From Ferroplasma sp. (GTDB taxonomy: Archaea; Thermoplasmatota; Thermoplasmata; Thermoplasmatales; Thermoplasmataceae): a stretch of DNA of 64,000 bases. The notes under the pieces are model-generated. The model did not search any database. It worked only from the letters and a program-made list of their open reading frames with translations, and was not told the origin of the DNA. A program made the translations under genes and the position numbers. Location: NCBI RefSeq assembly GCF_031200575.1, contig NZ_CP133597.1:1178001-1242000 (forward strand), read 5' to 3'. Shown here in pieces: positions 1-9,731 of the stretch (positions are counted from its first letter, which is position 1; every line of letters begins with the position of its first letter).

Positions 1-969
1 GACCGGTATGTTAAAACAGATGCATCATCTGGCATGGCAATAAAACCCAGATTGCTTAATTTTTTTAATATCAGTGAGTATAAAAGGGTTTTAAAAATCC
101 TAAAAAAGGAAAATCCGGGCATTTTAATGGCATATAATAACTCAACGTTAACATGGTTAATTATGTGGCGGTATAAAATTTACTGCAGAACAAGAAAGGT
201 AAAGACAAGATTAATATTGAAACTGGACAATGACGGTTCAGATCTTATAGGCATGAATGGGATAAGAAAAATAGCTATAAGATCATATTATAGGGTATTA
301 TCACATATATTTAACGATATAATTACAGAAACATCATGCGGATATGAAGTTTTCCATAATTTGCCTGGAGTTAAAAAAAAATTAAGGGTTGTACCAAATA
401 CGGTTTTTGATGATTTCCTAAAACACAATAATAAGGAGAGGGATAAAACTATTATCGCAGTATCCAGGATTACACCAGTAAAGGGTTTAGACATTCTGAT
501 AAAATCATTTAAGTTGATTGCAGAAAGGTATCCCGATTGGAATCTAAAAATTATAGGAGCTGTTGGTGATGTGGAATACTTTTCGTCACTTAAGGAAACA
601 TCAGGACCATCCTTTCTTGGTAAAAGAATAGTGTTCACAGGAGAGAAAACCAGGGAAGAATTAATAGATATATATGGCAAGGCTTCAATTTACTGCCTGT
701 TTTCTGAACATGAAAGCTTTGCAATAAGCAGACTGGAAGCCATAGCCATGGGACTTTATGTTATAACCACGCCTGCAGGGTGTGCGAATGACCTTATAAA
801 ATATGGGGTACATATAATAGAAGATAATACTCCAGAATGCGGATCCAAATACATAGAAGAGGGAATAAAAGCAATAGAATCCGGCTTTTTTAAGGAGAAT
901 ATCATAAAAATACCATCCTACAAGGACATAGCAGGGGAAATAGCCGATAATACAGTTAGGGTTGGATGA
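1..969 (+). CDS. GT4 family glycosyltransferase, 5' end outside window
   Basis: Family 4 glycosyltransferase that would transfer a sugar from a nucleotide donor to a growing surface glycan at the cytoplasmic membrane face. The reading frame is open to base 1, so the true start lies upstream; the first internal ATG is at 34. Seen: the second Rossmann domain begins around ISRITPVKGLDILIKSF, followed by the GT4 donor-site pattern E-x7-E in HESFAISRLEAIAMG. The first domain is only partly present. The stop TGA is at 967-969, and the next gene (GDP-mannose dehydratase) has its own promoter. Donor and acceptor cannot be told from sequence. Family assignment is secure. Confidence 0.9.
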   Translation, partial: DRYVKTDASSGMAIKPRLLNFFNISEYKRVLKILKKENPGILMAYNNSTLTWLIMWRYKIYCRTRKVKTRLILKLDNDGSDLIGMNGIRKIAIRSYYRVLSHIFNDIITETSCGYEVFHNLPGVKKKLRVVPNTVFDDFLKHNNKERDKTIIAVSRITPVKGLDILIKSFKLIAERYPDWNLKIIGAVGDVEYFSSLKETSGPSFLGKRIVFTGEKTREELIDIYGKASIYCLFSEHESFAISRLEAIAMGLYVITTPAGCANDLIKYGVHIIEDNTPECGSKYIEEGIKAIESGFFKENIIKIPSYKDIAGEIADNTVRVG

Positions 970-991
970 TTTAAACTGGTGTATAATAAAC

Positions 992-1004
992 AATATTTTT
1001 AATA
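992..1004 (+). promoter_or_regulatory. TATA box for the gmd gene
   Basis: The T/A-rich block tttttaatatttg is centred about 27 bases before the ATG at 1026 and no Shine-Dalgarno motif follows it. This is the spacing of an archaeal leaderless promoter and supports that start. Confidence 0.6.
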
Positions 1005-1025
1005 TTTGTAACTAATCCCTGATAT

Positions 1026-2081
1026 ATGAAATCTGCACTTATTACAGGCATTACAGGCCAGGACGGTGCTTACCTGGCAAAACTGCTTTTAGAGAAAAAC
1101 TACAAGGTCTATGGATTATACAGAAGATTAAGCACTCCAAATTTCTGGAGGCTTCAGTCCCTAGGAATATATGACAAAATCAATTTAATTTCTGGAGACC
1201 TGAGTGATTTATCCTCCATACTGAATGCGTTCAGGGCATCAGAGCCGGATGAGGTTTACCATCTGGCTGCACAGAGCTTTGTAGAGGCATCCTTTGAGTC
1301 CCCACTGGCAACTGCAGAGGTAACAGGATTGTCAACGACTAGGATTCTTGAGGCTGTGAAGCAGTATAGCCAGAATATCAAGGTATACTATGCAGGTACC
1401 AGTGAAATGTTCGGTTCGTCCTATAATGATAAAGCATTAAATGAAAATGATGTTTTCCAGCCCATGAGCCCCTATGCAGCAGCCAAGCTATACGGCTACT
1501 GGATATCAAGGATATACAGGGAGGGCTATGGATTATTCATCTCTTCTGGAATTTTATTTAACCATGAATCTGAAATAAGGGGATTGGAATTTGTTACCAG
1601 GAAGATTGTCAATGAGGTTGCAAAGATACACTATGGATTGGAGAAGAAGATAAAGCTTGGCAATATCAGTGCCAAGAGGGACTGGGGATATGCTCCTGAG
1701 TATGTTGATGCCATGCACAGGATGCTCCAGTCAGATAAGCCCGATGACTACGTCATAGCCACAGACGAGACACACACAGTGGAGGAGTTTCTGAAGTACG
1801 CATTTGAATACATAGGCATGGACTACCATGAGTATCTTGAAATTGATAAGAGGTTTGTAAGGCCATTAGATGTTCCTGCATTAAGAGGCGATTACTCAAA
1901 AGCCAGAAAGGAACTCAAATGGGAGCCGAAAACAAAATTCCCTGAACTTGTAAAATTGATGATGAAGGCAGAACTTGAGAGGTGGGATATGTATTTAAAG
2001 GGGGAGCAATTTCCGTGGGATGTGCCCAATTATCCCAATGAGAATAACTTATTAAAAACCTATAGGGGTAATGTAAAATGA
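1026..2081 (+). CDS. gmd: GDP-mannose 4,6-dehydratase
   Basis: Extended short-chain dehydrogenase that converts GDP-mannose to GDP-4-keto-6-deoxymannose, the common precursor of perosamine, rhamnose and fucose. Seen: NADP-binding glycine motif GITGQDG at residues 8-14, RR at 33-34 after strand two, catalytic T125/E127 in GTSEMFG, and Y150-x3-K154 in SPYAAAK. The 351-residue length is normal for Gmd. The start at 1026 is supported by the TATA box. The stop overlaps the next start as ATGA, so gmd is translationally coupled to a perosamine-type aminotransferase, which defines the likely pathway. Confidence 0.93.
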   Translation: MKSALITGITGQDGAYLAKLLLEKNYKVYGLYRRLSTPNFWRLQSLGIYDKINLISGDLSDLSSILNAFRASEPDEVYHLAAQSFVEASFESPLATAEVTGLSTTRILEAVKQYSQNIKVYYAGTSEMFGSSYNDKALNENDVFQPMSPYAAAKLYGYWISRIYREGYGLFISSGILFNHESEIRGLEFVTRKIVNEVAKIHYGLEKKIKLGNISAKRDWGYAPEYVDAMHRMLQSDKPDDYVIATDETHTVEEFLKYAFEYIGMDYHEYLEIDKRFVRPLDVPALRGDYSKARKELKWEPKTKFPELVKLMMKAELERWDMYLKGEQFPWDVPNYPNENNLLKTYRGNVK

Positions 2082-3169
2082 TACCTGTATCAGAGCCAGA
2101 CATAGGAGAAAAGGAAATAGAATACGTGGATGACGCAGTGAGGTCAGGATGGGTAAGCTCACACGGGAAATACATAGATGAGTTTGAGAAAAAATTCTCT
2201 GAATTCATAGGAACAGAATACGGATTAACAGTATCCAATGGAACAACAGCACTGCATTTAGCATTATCTGCCCTGGGAATTAAGGAAGGTGATGAGGTGA
2301 TAGTCCCTGACCTAACCTTCATTAGCCCTGTTAATGCAGTGCTGTACTGCAATGCAACGCCGGTATTATGCGATATTGATAAGAAAAACTGGTGCATAGA
2401 TGCTGATAAGATAGAGGGATTAATTACTCCTAGAACAAGGGCAATCATTGTTGTCCATCTATACGGCAATGCAGCTGATATGGATAAAATCATGGAGATA
2501 GCTGATAGGCATAAATTATACGTTGTGGAGGATACAGCTGAATCACTGGGAACAACTTACAAAGGAAAGAAATTAGGTTCCATAGGGACTATAGGATGCT
2601 TCTCCTTCTATGGCAATAAGACTATGACAACAGGAGAGGGAGGATTCTGCACGACTAATAATAAGGAATTATATAATAAAATGTCAATGCTCAGGGACCA
2701 TGGAATGACTTCCAAGAAAAGATACTGGCATGAATTCATAGGGTACAATTACAGGATGACAAACCTGCAGGCGGCACTGGGTGTTGCACAGCTAGAAAGA
2801 ATCAATTACTTTATAGAGAGAAAGCATGAAATCGGGAAAATATACATAGAGAAACTAAAGGATAAAGTGACACTGCATCCTGAGGGCAAAGCTTACAATG
2901 GAACTTACTGGCTGTATTCCATATTAATGAAGGATGAAAAGGAGAGGGATGACTTAATGGATTTCCTCTACAGCAACGGAATAGATACAAGAAGATTCTT
3001 TTATCCGGTGCATTCAATGCCACCATATGAAAAGTATAGCAGGGGAAATTATCCTGTAAGCACTGACATAGCTAATAGAGGAATAAATCTACCCAGCAGT
3101 GTTAAGCTGAAGGATGGGGAAGTTGAGCATGTATGCAGTAAGATTATCGAGTTCCTTGATTCTGAATAA
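2078..3169 (+). CDS. per: GDP-perosamine synthase-like DegT/DnrJ/EryC1/StrS aminotransferase
   Basis: PLP-dependent sugar aminotransferase. Seen: PLP-stacking D152 in EDTAES, the Schiff-base lysine K181 in FYGNKTMTTGEGG, and a substrate loop GYNYRMTNLQAALG. The GNKTxTTGEGG context and the 363-residue length resemble Per/RfbE enzymes, which use glutamate to aminate GDP-4-keto-6-deoxymannose at C4. The four-base overlap with gmd, which makes exactly that substrate, strongly supports GDP-perosamine as product. Amination of another 4-ketosugar remains possible. It is followed by a convergent glycosyltransferase 13 bases away. Confidence 0.85.
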   Translation: MIPVSEPDIGEKEIEYVDDAVRSGWVSSHGKYIDEFEKKFSEFIGTEYGLTVSNGTTALHLALSALGIKEGDEVIVPDLTFISPVNAVLYCNATPVLCDIDKKNWCIDADKIEGLITPRTRAIIVVHLYGNAADMDKIMEIADRHKLYVVEDTAESLGTTYKGKKLGSIGTIGCFSFYGNKTMTTGEGGFCTTNNKELYNKMSMLRDHGMTSKKRYWHEFIGYNYRMTNLQAALGVAQLERINYFIERKHEIGKIYIEKLKDKVTLHPEGKAYNGTYWLYSILMKDEKERDDLMDFLYSNGIDTRRFFYPVHSMPPYEKYSRGNYPVSTDIANRGINLPSSVKLKDGEVEHVCSKIIEFLDSE

Positions 3170-3182
3170 TATTTATTAATCA

Positions 3183-4169
3183 TTATTTAGCATGATAAAA
3201 TATCTTCATTGCTTTCAATTTTATAAATACGGGCATTGCTGATAATATTATATATCCAGATTCATGGATTAAGTCTATACTCAGAGCTAGAAATTTGCTC
3301 CCTAAATTTACCTTATATGTTCTGCTTAAAGACCAGAAATTATATGCCAGTTTTAAATTTATGATTCTAAGTTCGATATAATTTTCATAGGCACTACCAT
3401 TTACTATAGTTTTTATAATATCAAACATGGAAATTCCTGAGGAAAATGCCTCCATGAATGTTTCCCTTAATTTATCCACAGTGGCATTATAGGATGTGCT
3501 TACATTGCCACTGTATATTCTATAATGTGTCAGTACCTTATCATCCAGCATAAGATCCATTTTGGACATAAGAGACAGGGCAAAGATAAAAGAGTCTGGC
3601 CTTACATTGAAATCATAGTTTTCCTGATATTCTGAGAGAATAATTTTTCTTATGGCTATGGAGCTGCTATTGAAATCAGGCCTGATTTTCAGCATAAGTT
3701 TCAGGTTTTTATTCCTTTTAAAGAAGGAAGCCTTTTCTTTATTCTCAATATATAGGGTTTCAAATTCAGGCGTTTTATAATTCCTATTTATTTTAGGATT
3801 CCCATTTTCATCAATGGTATCAAAATTATTGTGGTAGTATCCTAAATCTTTATTGGCCTTAAAAATGTCAGATACGTATTTGATTTTCCCCGGATAGAAA
3901 ATATCATCATCATCCATAAATGTCAGTATTTCACCAGATGCAACCTTACAGGCGGTTTTTATGTAATCACTCTGTTTGTTTTTATCTAAAAGATCGGCGT
4001 ACACAATATTGTTATCATCCAGAAATTTTTCTATCTTAGGATCCTTGTAACTCTTTATCAGTATAATTTCTGAATCTGTTCCTGAACTTTCCTTTATGAG
4101 AAAATTAACTGCTTTCTCCACGAAATCAGGTCTTTTGAAATCAAAAATTATTATCGAGGAATAAACCAT
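3183..4169 (-). CDS. GT2 family glycosyltransferase
   Basis: GT-A fold glycosyltransferase, soluble or membrane-associated. Seen: an N-terminal strand SSIIIFDFKRPDFVEKAV, then the acidic metal/donor motif FMDDDDIFYPGK at about residues 85-92. YYHNNFDTIDENG and a FNSSSIAIRK segment are shared with two other GT2 genes in this window (29905-30795 and the broken gene 50822-52997), so the three are paralogues. The start ATG at 4169 has a T/A-rich box about 25 bases upstream on the minus strand. Sugar specificity unknown. Convergent with the per gene. Confidence 0.85.
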   Translation of the reverse strand: MVYSSIIIFDFKRPDFVEKAVNFLIKESSGTDSEIILIKSYKDPKIEKFLDDNNIVYADLLDKNKQSDYIKTACKVASGEILTFMDDDDIFYPGKIKYVSDIFKANKDLGYYHNNFDTIDENGNPKINRNYKTPEFETLYIENKEKASFFKRNKNLKLMLKIRPDFNSSSIAIRKIILSEYQENYDFNVRPDSFIFALSLMSKMDLMLDDKVLTHYRIYSGNVSTSYNATVDKLRETFMEAFSSGISMFDIIKTIVNGSAYENYIELRIINLKLAYNFWSLSRTYKVNLGSKFLALSIDLIHESGYIILSAMPVFIKLKAMKIFYHAK

Positions 4170-4223
4170 TACGCGGTAAACTGAACACCTCTTAAAAATA
4201 TTTGTATTTGAGACTATGCATGA

Positions 4224-5744
4224 TTAAAGTCTGGCTATCAGCCTTCTGAGCACTGAAAACCTTGATGGTATAATGGATATAATAAATTCCATCTCAGGAG
4301 CACCTATTAATTTCATGAATTTTACTTCCATAATGTATATTACAATTCCACCCAGTATGAGCCCTACCTCGGAAAATATGTTATAAGGAACAAAGAATTG
4401 TAATGTGAATATTACTGTGAAAAGAATAATTGATGAACCCCATATTTTAAGCACAGTTCTTATATCATAATTGGATATTCTAAGTTTTCTTGCATATGCA
4501 TATATTATGGCAAAATTCACAGTTGTCATGGAAGAATAGGCTATACCTGCACCTATTATATTTAAATGAGGTATAAGCACTATTGATAATATAATGTTAG
4601 ACAGCAGGGAGGCACCAGAAGATAATATGAATATCCTGCTTTTCTGGACACTTTTAACAGCCGATGCCAGTATTACAGTTCCTATGAACAATGAGGTGAC
4701 AAACATGATAATTATGAGAGGGATATAGGCTATTACATAGGCTGGCCCTGCGAATATGTATAATGTGATTCTAGAGATTGCAGCTATACCCATGGCACCG
4801 GGTATATAAATCATTGATGATATATTAAGCAGCATTTTTACAGTATCCCTGAATCCGGTTCTGTCATCAAGGGAAAAGTACCCGGATAGCTTCGGTATCA
4901 GGAGGTTGGATATGGGCATGGTGAGCACAGCTGCAACACTGGCTATCACAAGCGCATAGTTGTATATTCCCAGATATGAAAGATTGATAAAATATGAAAC
5001 TATTATTCTATCCATATATGTTCCGCTGGTGGTCATTATGGATGAAAAAAACAATGGGAGCGAATATACCACCATTGTGGCAAAGGGCTCTATTCTTTCA
5101 GTTTTATTGCTGTCTCCCAGAAGGCAGTAGGACTTAGACAGCAAGGAGATATAAATTCCTGCATTAATAAAATCTGCAATTGATATGCCTATGATTACAT
5201 ATATGGCTGTCCTGAATATGAATAAAAGTCCTATTGGTATAATATAAGATGATATATTAACAAAGAGGTATCCCATTGAGTATTGCCTGTAACGTTTTAA
5301 ACCGAGAAGCATGGATGAAAATATATTCATGAGTATTGCCCCGGCTATGGCAATCCCTGATATTCTTATAAAATCGACATAATAAAGTGAGTGGAACAGC
5401 ACCATGGCAATATAGGGGGCAATAGCGTATACCACGGTATATGCCATTACAGCCGAAATAATGGCAAACACTCCTGTTTTTTTTATCAGTGATTTAACGT
5501 TTCCATAGTTATTTCTGGAGAGATGGAAGGCAACAAAGTGCTCAATGCCGGCTGAAAATCCTATTACAAAAAATACAGAAAAAATGCTTATAATAGCGTA
5601 TATAAGAGATATAGAACCCACCAGGGTTGTTGACAATAAATGTGCTATAATAAAATAAAATAATGTTGAAAAAATAAACATGGAAATTACTGCTGAATAC
5701 TGTAATGCTATTCCTGACTCAAAGGACTCTGATTTATCACTCAA
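4224..5744 (-). CDS. Wzx-type polysaccharide flippase (MOP superfamily)
   Basis: Polytopic membrane protein of 506 residues with about 14 hydrophobic helices spread over the whole length, the architecture of the oligosaccharide/lipid flippases that move lipid-linked glycans across the cytoplasmic membrane. Seen: N-terminal helix SAVISMFIFSTLFYFIIAHL, a charged loop around residues 205-220 between the two halves, and a helical C-terminal half ending SRFSVLRRLIARL. The start codon is TTG at 5744; a minus-strand T/A box at 5766-5776 gives leaderless spacing of about 25. Its place inside the glycosyltransferase cluster supports a role in exporting the assembled glycan. Confidence 0.85.
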   Translation of the reverse strand: MSDKSESFESGIALQYSAVISMFIFSTLFYFIIAHLLSTTLVGSISLIYAIISIFSVFFVIGFSAGIEHFVAFHLSRNNYGNVKSLIKKTGVFAIISAVMAYTVVYAIAPYIAMVLFHSLYYVDFIRISGIAIAGAILMNIFSSMLLGLKRYRQYSMGYLFVNISSYIIPIGLLFIFRTAIYVIIGISIADFINAGIYISLLSKSYCLLGDSNKTERIEPFATMVVYSLPLFFSSIMTTSGTYMDRIIVSYFINLSYLGIYNYALVIASVAAVLTMPISNLLIPKLSGYFSLDDRTGFRDTVKMLLNISSMIYIPGAMGIAAISRITLYIFAGPAYVIAYIPLIIIMFVTSLFIGTVILASAVKSVQKSRIFILSSGASLLSNIILSIVLIPHLNIIGAGIAYSSMTTVNFAIIYAYARKLRISNYDIRTVLKIWGSSIILFTVIFTLQFFVPYNIFSEVGLILGGIVIYIMEVKFMKLIGAPEMEFIISIIPSRFSVLRRLIARL

Positions 5745-5765
5745 TGCCCATGAATGGATGATTAA

Positions 5766-5801
5766 TTTAAAAAACTATTGTATATAAGAAATTTATATAA
5801 A
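5766..5801. promoter_or_regulatory. Divergent promoter pair for the flippase and a GT2 gene
   Basis: Two T/A boxes lie in the 75-base gap. One at 5766-5776 is about 25 bases before the TTG start at 5744 (minus strand). The other, atttatataaat at 5790-5801, is about 25 bases before the ATG at 5820 (plus strand). Both fit leaderless transcripts. Confidence 0.6.
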
Positions 5802-5819
5802 TGAAACATATACTGCAAT

Positions 5820-6605
5820 ATGCTATTTATCTACGGAACTGTTTATAATTCCAGAAATAGGGTTTTATCCTCACTGGATTCAATTATGAAGATTAATATT
5901 GAAAAGAGGATTTTTATCATAGACAATTATTCCACAGATGGAACCTATGAACTTCTATGTGATAATGCAGATAAATACAACTTAATGGTAAGACAGGAAA
6001 AGTGCACAAGGGGCTGGGGCAGGCATCTTGCCATTGAAATGGCGGAGCAATACGCTAAGGAAAATGATATGTTCTTCTTTATAGACCTTGATACTGTTTA
6101 CAATAATAATTTTGTTAGCTTAATTGAATTCGGATACAATAACATGGATAAAAATTCTGTTTTTCTGGATAACCATCTGTGCTATTATGAGGCAAACCAT
6201 AATGTTCAATGGAAAGATTTAACCGCTGCTGAGGACGTTGAGAGGGAGGCAAGGTTCATATCACTGGGCTATAAATTAACATACCCAGACCATGAAATCA
6301 CATATGAGGAGAATGAAAAGGTTTCATTTGACCGTGAGAAAAGATATGCGCATGGCAGGGAGTACTATAGGAGAAAAGTACTATCCTACCAGGATTATAT
6401 AAGGGGTGCAGGCTGCAATAATATGAGGAATATGGTGTTTTATATACGAAATGCAAGAGTCAGGAAAAGGTTCTATCTAGCCTATGCTTTGATATATTTA
6501 TATGTTAAGATGTTTAAAGAAATCTATAATTATTACGATAATTCAGAAAAAACAAATATCGAATTGATAAGGGAAAAATCTGTATTTATTCCGGTAAGCA
6601 TATAA
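5820..6605 (+). CDS. GT2-like glycosyltransferase
   Basis: GT-A glycosyltransferase of 261 residues. Seen: IDNYSTDGTYELL at about 34-46, equivalent to the VDNxSxDGT nucleotide-binding turn, and the metal-binding FFFIDLDTVYNN with D89-x-D91. The C-terminal half is basic and Tyr-rich, with ARVRKRFYLAYALIYLYVKM likely contacting the membrane. No true transmembrane bundle is seen. The start is fixed by a TATA box 25 bases upstream. Donor and acceptor unknown. Confidence 0.8.
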   Translation: MLFIYGTVYNSRNRVLSSLDSIMKINIEKRIFIIDNYSTDGTYELLCDNADKYNLMVRQEKCTRGWGRHLAIEMAEQYAKENDMFFFIDLDTVYNNNFVSLIEFGYNNMDKNSVFLDNHLCYYEANHNVQWKDLTAAEDVEREARFISLGYKLTYPDHEITYEENEKVSFDREKRYAHGREYYRRKVLSYQDYIRGAGCNNMRNMVFYIRNARVRKRFYLAYALIYLYVKMFKEIYNYYDNSEKTNIELIREKSVFIPVSI

Positions 6606-6692
6606 TTAGTAAATACCCATTAGAAGTAATACTAAATTAGTCATTATTATATTACCAACAATTAAATATTTGTGTATAATTATTGCTCAATA

Positions 6693-8375
6693 ATGGGTAA
6701 GAACATTCCTAGCAAATTAAGAGATTTAATTGTAAAAAAGCCGTATAATACTATTGCTTTCCTTATCTCGGTTTCATTTGCCATTCTATTCTCAATCTTT
6801 TCAGTCATACAGTACTATGCAGTAGGTACATCAGCCTACGATCTTGGCATTAATGCCCAGGAGCTATGGGGCTTTATCCATACAGGGAACTTTTTCACTC
6901 CACTATTAGATGAAAACGCATTTGTACAGCATTTTACTATTTTTAAATTTATTCAAGTTCCACTCTATTATATATTTCCCTCGCCTATAACATTAATGGT
7001 TTTTGAGGATGTATTTATCGCCATTGCAGGATATCTTATATATTTAATATCCAATGAAATTTTTAAAATTAGAATTAATTCTGAGAAGAAAATTTTTATG
7101 ATTTCACTAATTTTACTAATTTCATATGAAATATCTCCCTATGTTGAAAGCCTTGTTTCATTTCCATTTCACAATATGGCATTTCTCCCTTTTTTCTTTT
7201 TATTAGCCTTTTATGCTTTTATTACCAGCAGGAGGATTTTACAGATAATTTCCATTCTATTTATAATATCGTTACATGCCAACTTTGTGTATATAGTTGC
7301 AGTATTGCTTGTATACGAGTTTTTGTATCTTCATACATACAATGGAGTAAAAATAAAAATATGGCTATCCAGAGCATCCAAACCAGGCGGAACAAAAGAC
7401 TTTATTATATTGGTCATTTCAATAGTATTGCTTTACGGTTACGTTGTAATGGCCGGAATAATTAAGTTACACATAGCAGGGATATCATCCTATTCCCTCA
7501 CACCGTCGACTGGAGAATCTGGCTCTCCGGTTGGCTCACCTTTGGCGCTAATAGGCCTGGCATTCCATAATCCACAGGAATTAATATCTATAATTAATGT
7601 AAATAAAGGCGAGAAGATGTTTTATATTAAATTTATGTATGAAAGTACTGGTTATATAGCCATATTTTCACCCTTATCGTTTATAATGGATTTACCATAC
7701 ATCTTATATGCCCTACCCTCATCCTATTCCTCATATTACCAGATAGGATACCAGTACTCTGCCTTGATTATAGGTGCAGTGTACATCTCCACAATAATGG
7801 GTTGTTATAATATAATAAGGCTCTATGATTATTTTAAGGGTAATTTTAATGAGAAAAGTGCCATGAATATAAATAAATACTGGAGCGGTAATAGAGGGGA
7901 AAAAAGAATTATGGCCATATGCACCGTTATTGTAATAGCGATAATTATTGCAATGGTGCCATATGGCCTGTTCTCACCGCCACATATTCAACAATCACCC
8001 TATCATGACCCGATGAACGATATATTTGAAGAGCATATTTCAGCTGTGCCAGAATACTTAACGCATTTCTCCGATCAGATTCCCCAAAGTTCATATATAC
8101 TAACTGAAAACACATTGATGCCTTATTTCAGCAATCATTTAAATGTATACGCCTCGCCATACACACCCGGGTACTATAATAATCTTTCCAGATTTCAGTA
8201 CATTGTTCTTCAGAATAATTCAGCATGGGCAAACATTAATGGAAATCATTCTCTGGAGGTCATAATGAAACAAGTGCTTCATAACGGGACTTTTTCTGTA
8301 ATTGATAAAAATAGCCCTGATGGCATTGTCATTCTAAAAAACAATAATATAAAAGCATCACAAATCCGAAAATAA
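6693..8375 (+). CDS. DUF2079 polytopic membrane protein, GT-C-like candidate
   Basis: About 560 residues with ten or more predicted membrane helices, then a soluble extracytoplasmic C-terminal domain after residue ~430 (PYGLFSPPHIQQSPYHDPMND onward). Seen: AYDLGINAQELWGF in the first external loop, where DUF2079 proteins carry a conserved acidic residue. I infer, without proof, a GT-C type lipid-linked-sugar transferase because of this loop acid and the genomic setting. The ATG at 6693 is preferred; an in-frame GTG at 6672 would add seven residues. A second member lies at 14393-16033. Confidence 0.75.
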   Translation: MGKNIPSKLRDLIVKKPYNTIAFLISVSFAILFSIFSVIQYYAVGTSAYDLGINAQELWGFIHTGNFFTPLLDENAFVQHFTIFKFIQVPLYYIFPSPITLMVFEDVFIAIAGYLIYLISNEIFKIRINSEKKIFMISLILLISYEISPYVESLVSFPFHNMAFLPFFFLLAFYAFITSRRILQIISILFIISLHANFVYIVAVLLVYEFLYLHTYNGVKIKIWLSRASKPGGTKDFIILVISIVLLYGYVVMAGIIKLHIAGISSYSLTPSTGESGSPVGSPLALIGLAFHNPQELISIINVNKGEKMFYIKFMYESTGYIAIFSPLSFIMDLPYILYALPSSYSSYYQIGYQYSALIIGAVYISTIMGCYNIIRLYDYFKGNFNEKSAMNINKYWSGNRGEKRIMAICTVIVIAIIIAMVPYGLFSPPHIQQSPYHDPMNDIFEEHISAVPEYLTHFSDQIPQSSYILTENTLMPYFSNHLNVYASPYTPGYYNNLSRFQYIVLQNNSAWANINGNHSLEVIMKQVLHNGTFSVIDKNSPDGIVILKNNNIKASQIRK

Positions 8376-8442
8376 TTCAAAACAAAATTAATTGGAAACA
8401 ATAATTTTTATAATAGTTTTTTATTGAGAGTCGAAAGAGTTG

Positions 8443-9669
8443 ATGAAATTATTAATCCTTTACCATTCAAATATACTACCACCAAAACCCGGAGCAGATG
8501 AACATATATATACCACTGCAAAACTGCTATCAGGAACATATAATGTGACAGTTTTAACATGGGGATCAGGGATATCAAAAAGATTAGAAGACACGAACTT
8601 AAAAATAATTCATATGGGAAGTGATTCTGAGGCTGTAGCAACGGTCAAGTATGGAAAAATCCCTGGTTTTATAATGGATATATTATCTTACACAGGAATT
8701 CGGTATATCCCATTCTTACGTAAGGCCAGAGGCCCGAGTATAAAACAATTTAAGAGGTTAAATTTAGGATTTTTTGACATAGCAATAAGAATTTCCTACA
8801 ACAATAATAGAATTCTGAAATACTTGGAAAAGTTTCAGGGAACAAAAATAATAGAATTCGCACTGGTTAGTGGATTACCACACTACCTGAATAATAAAAA
8901 TAAGTGGCTTGTGTATACAAATAATTCATCGGCTTTATCCAGTGAGATCTTAGATATTGTACATAAAATTATGAGTAGGATGGTGTTCTGGTTCTACGTT
9001 TCTTCTCTATCATCGCATAATGTTATAGCCGTAAGCGAATATGACAAGTTAGTCCTGGAAAAAATTAAAAATTTCAAGGTTGAATACATTCCACCACTGC
9101 ACAACTTTGGGGATCGTTTAGATATTCATTCAGATCAGAATTCCATTCTATTCTTTTCAGGCAATGATTTATCTGCAAGAATAGCAACAGAGTATATACT
9201 TTTTATATCTAGAAAACTAAAAAATTATAATTTTTATATCACAGGCTTTATACCCAATATAAATGATAAAAGTAGTATATCTTCCAATATGCATCTATGT
9301 GGTTTTTTGGAAGATAAAGAATTTCATGAATTAATAGGCAGAAGCAATATTATTATAATGCCACTTATTTCAGGAACTGGAAACCAAACTAAGGTGACAG
9401 AGGCAATGCACTGGGGTAAGCCAATAATAACAACTTCTGCTATAGCCTGTGAATTCTAGGGAATACAAAACGGAATACATATGCTTGTCGAAGATGATCC
9501 TTATGAATTTATAAATAAAATCAAATTATTGATGGAGAATGTACAACTGAGGTCAGATATATCAGAGAATGTTAGAAAATATTACAATGAACACCTTAGT
9601 CCAGAGAGTGCTTTAAATATGCATTTAGAATACTTAAAAGAAATCGAAAAGGATGAAAGTACTAATTAA
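8443..9669 (+). pseudogene. GT4 glycosyltransferase interrupted by an in-frame TAG
   Basis: Reading from ATG 8443 gives a GT4 protein whose C-terminal donor motif is present (SGTGNQTKVTEAMHWGKPIITT). A TAG at 9457-9459 stops it just after IACEF. The same frame continues without a break as GIQNGIHMLVEDDPYEFINKI to a TAA at 9669, which is the expected end of such enzymes (NG-x-LVxDDP-x-EF). A CAG to TAG transition, restoring EFQGIQNG, is the simplest explanation. The product may be 339 residues without its last helices, or a little full-length protein may be made by readthrough. Family sure, functional state uncertain. Confidence 0.8.
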
Positions 9670-9731
9670 AATATAGCAAAAACACCCACAGCAGAAAGCA
9701 CTAAACAGTTAAAGGCTGCAATAGCATAATT

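Noticed and set aside
9457-9459. TAG read as pyrrolysine.
   Set aside because: TAG is used as a normal stop in this window (for example 16031-16033), no pyl genes are seen, and GT4 enzymes have no known pyrrolysine site. A nonsense mutation is simpler.
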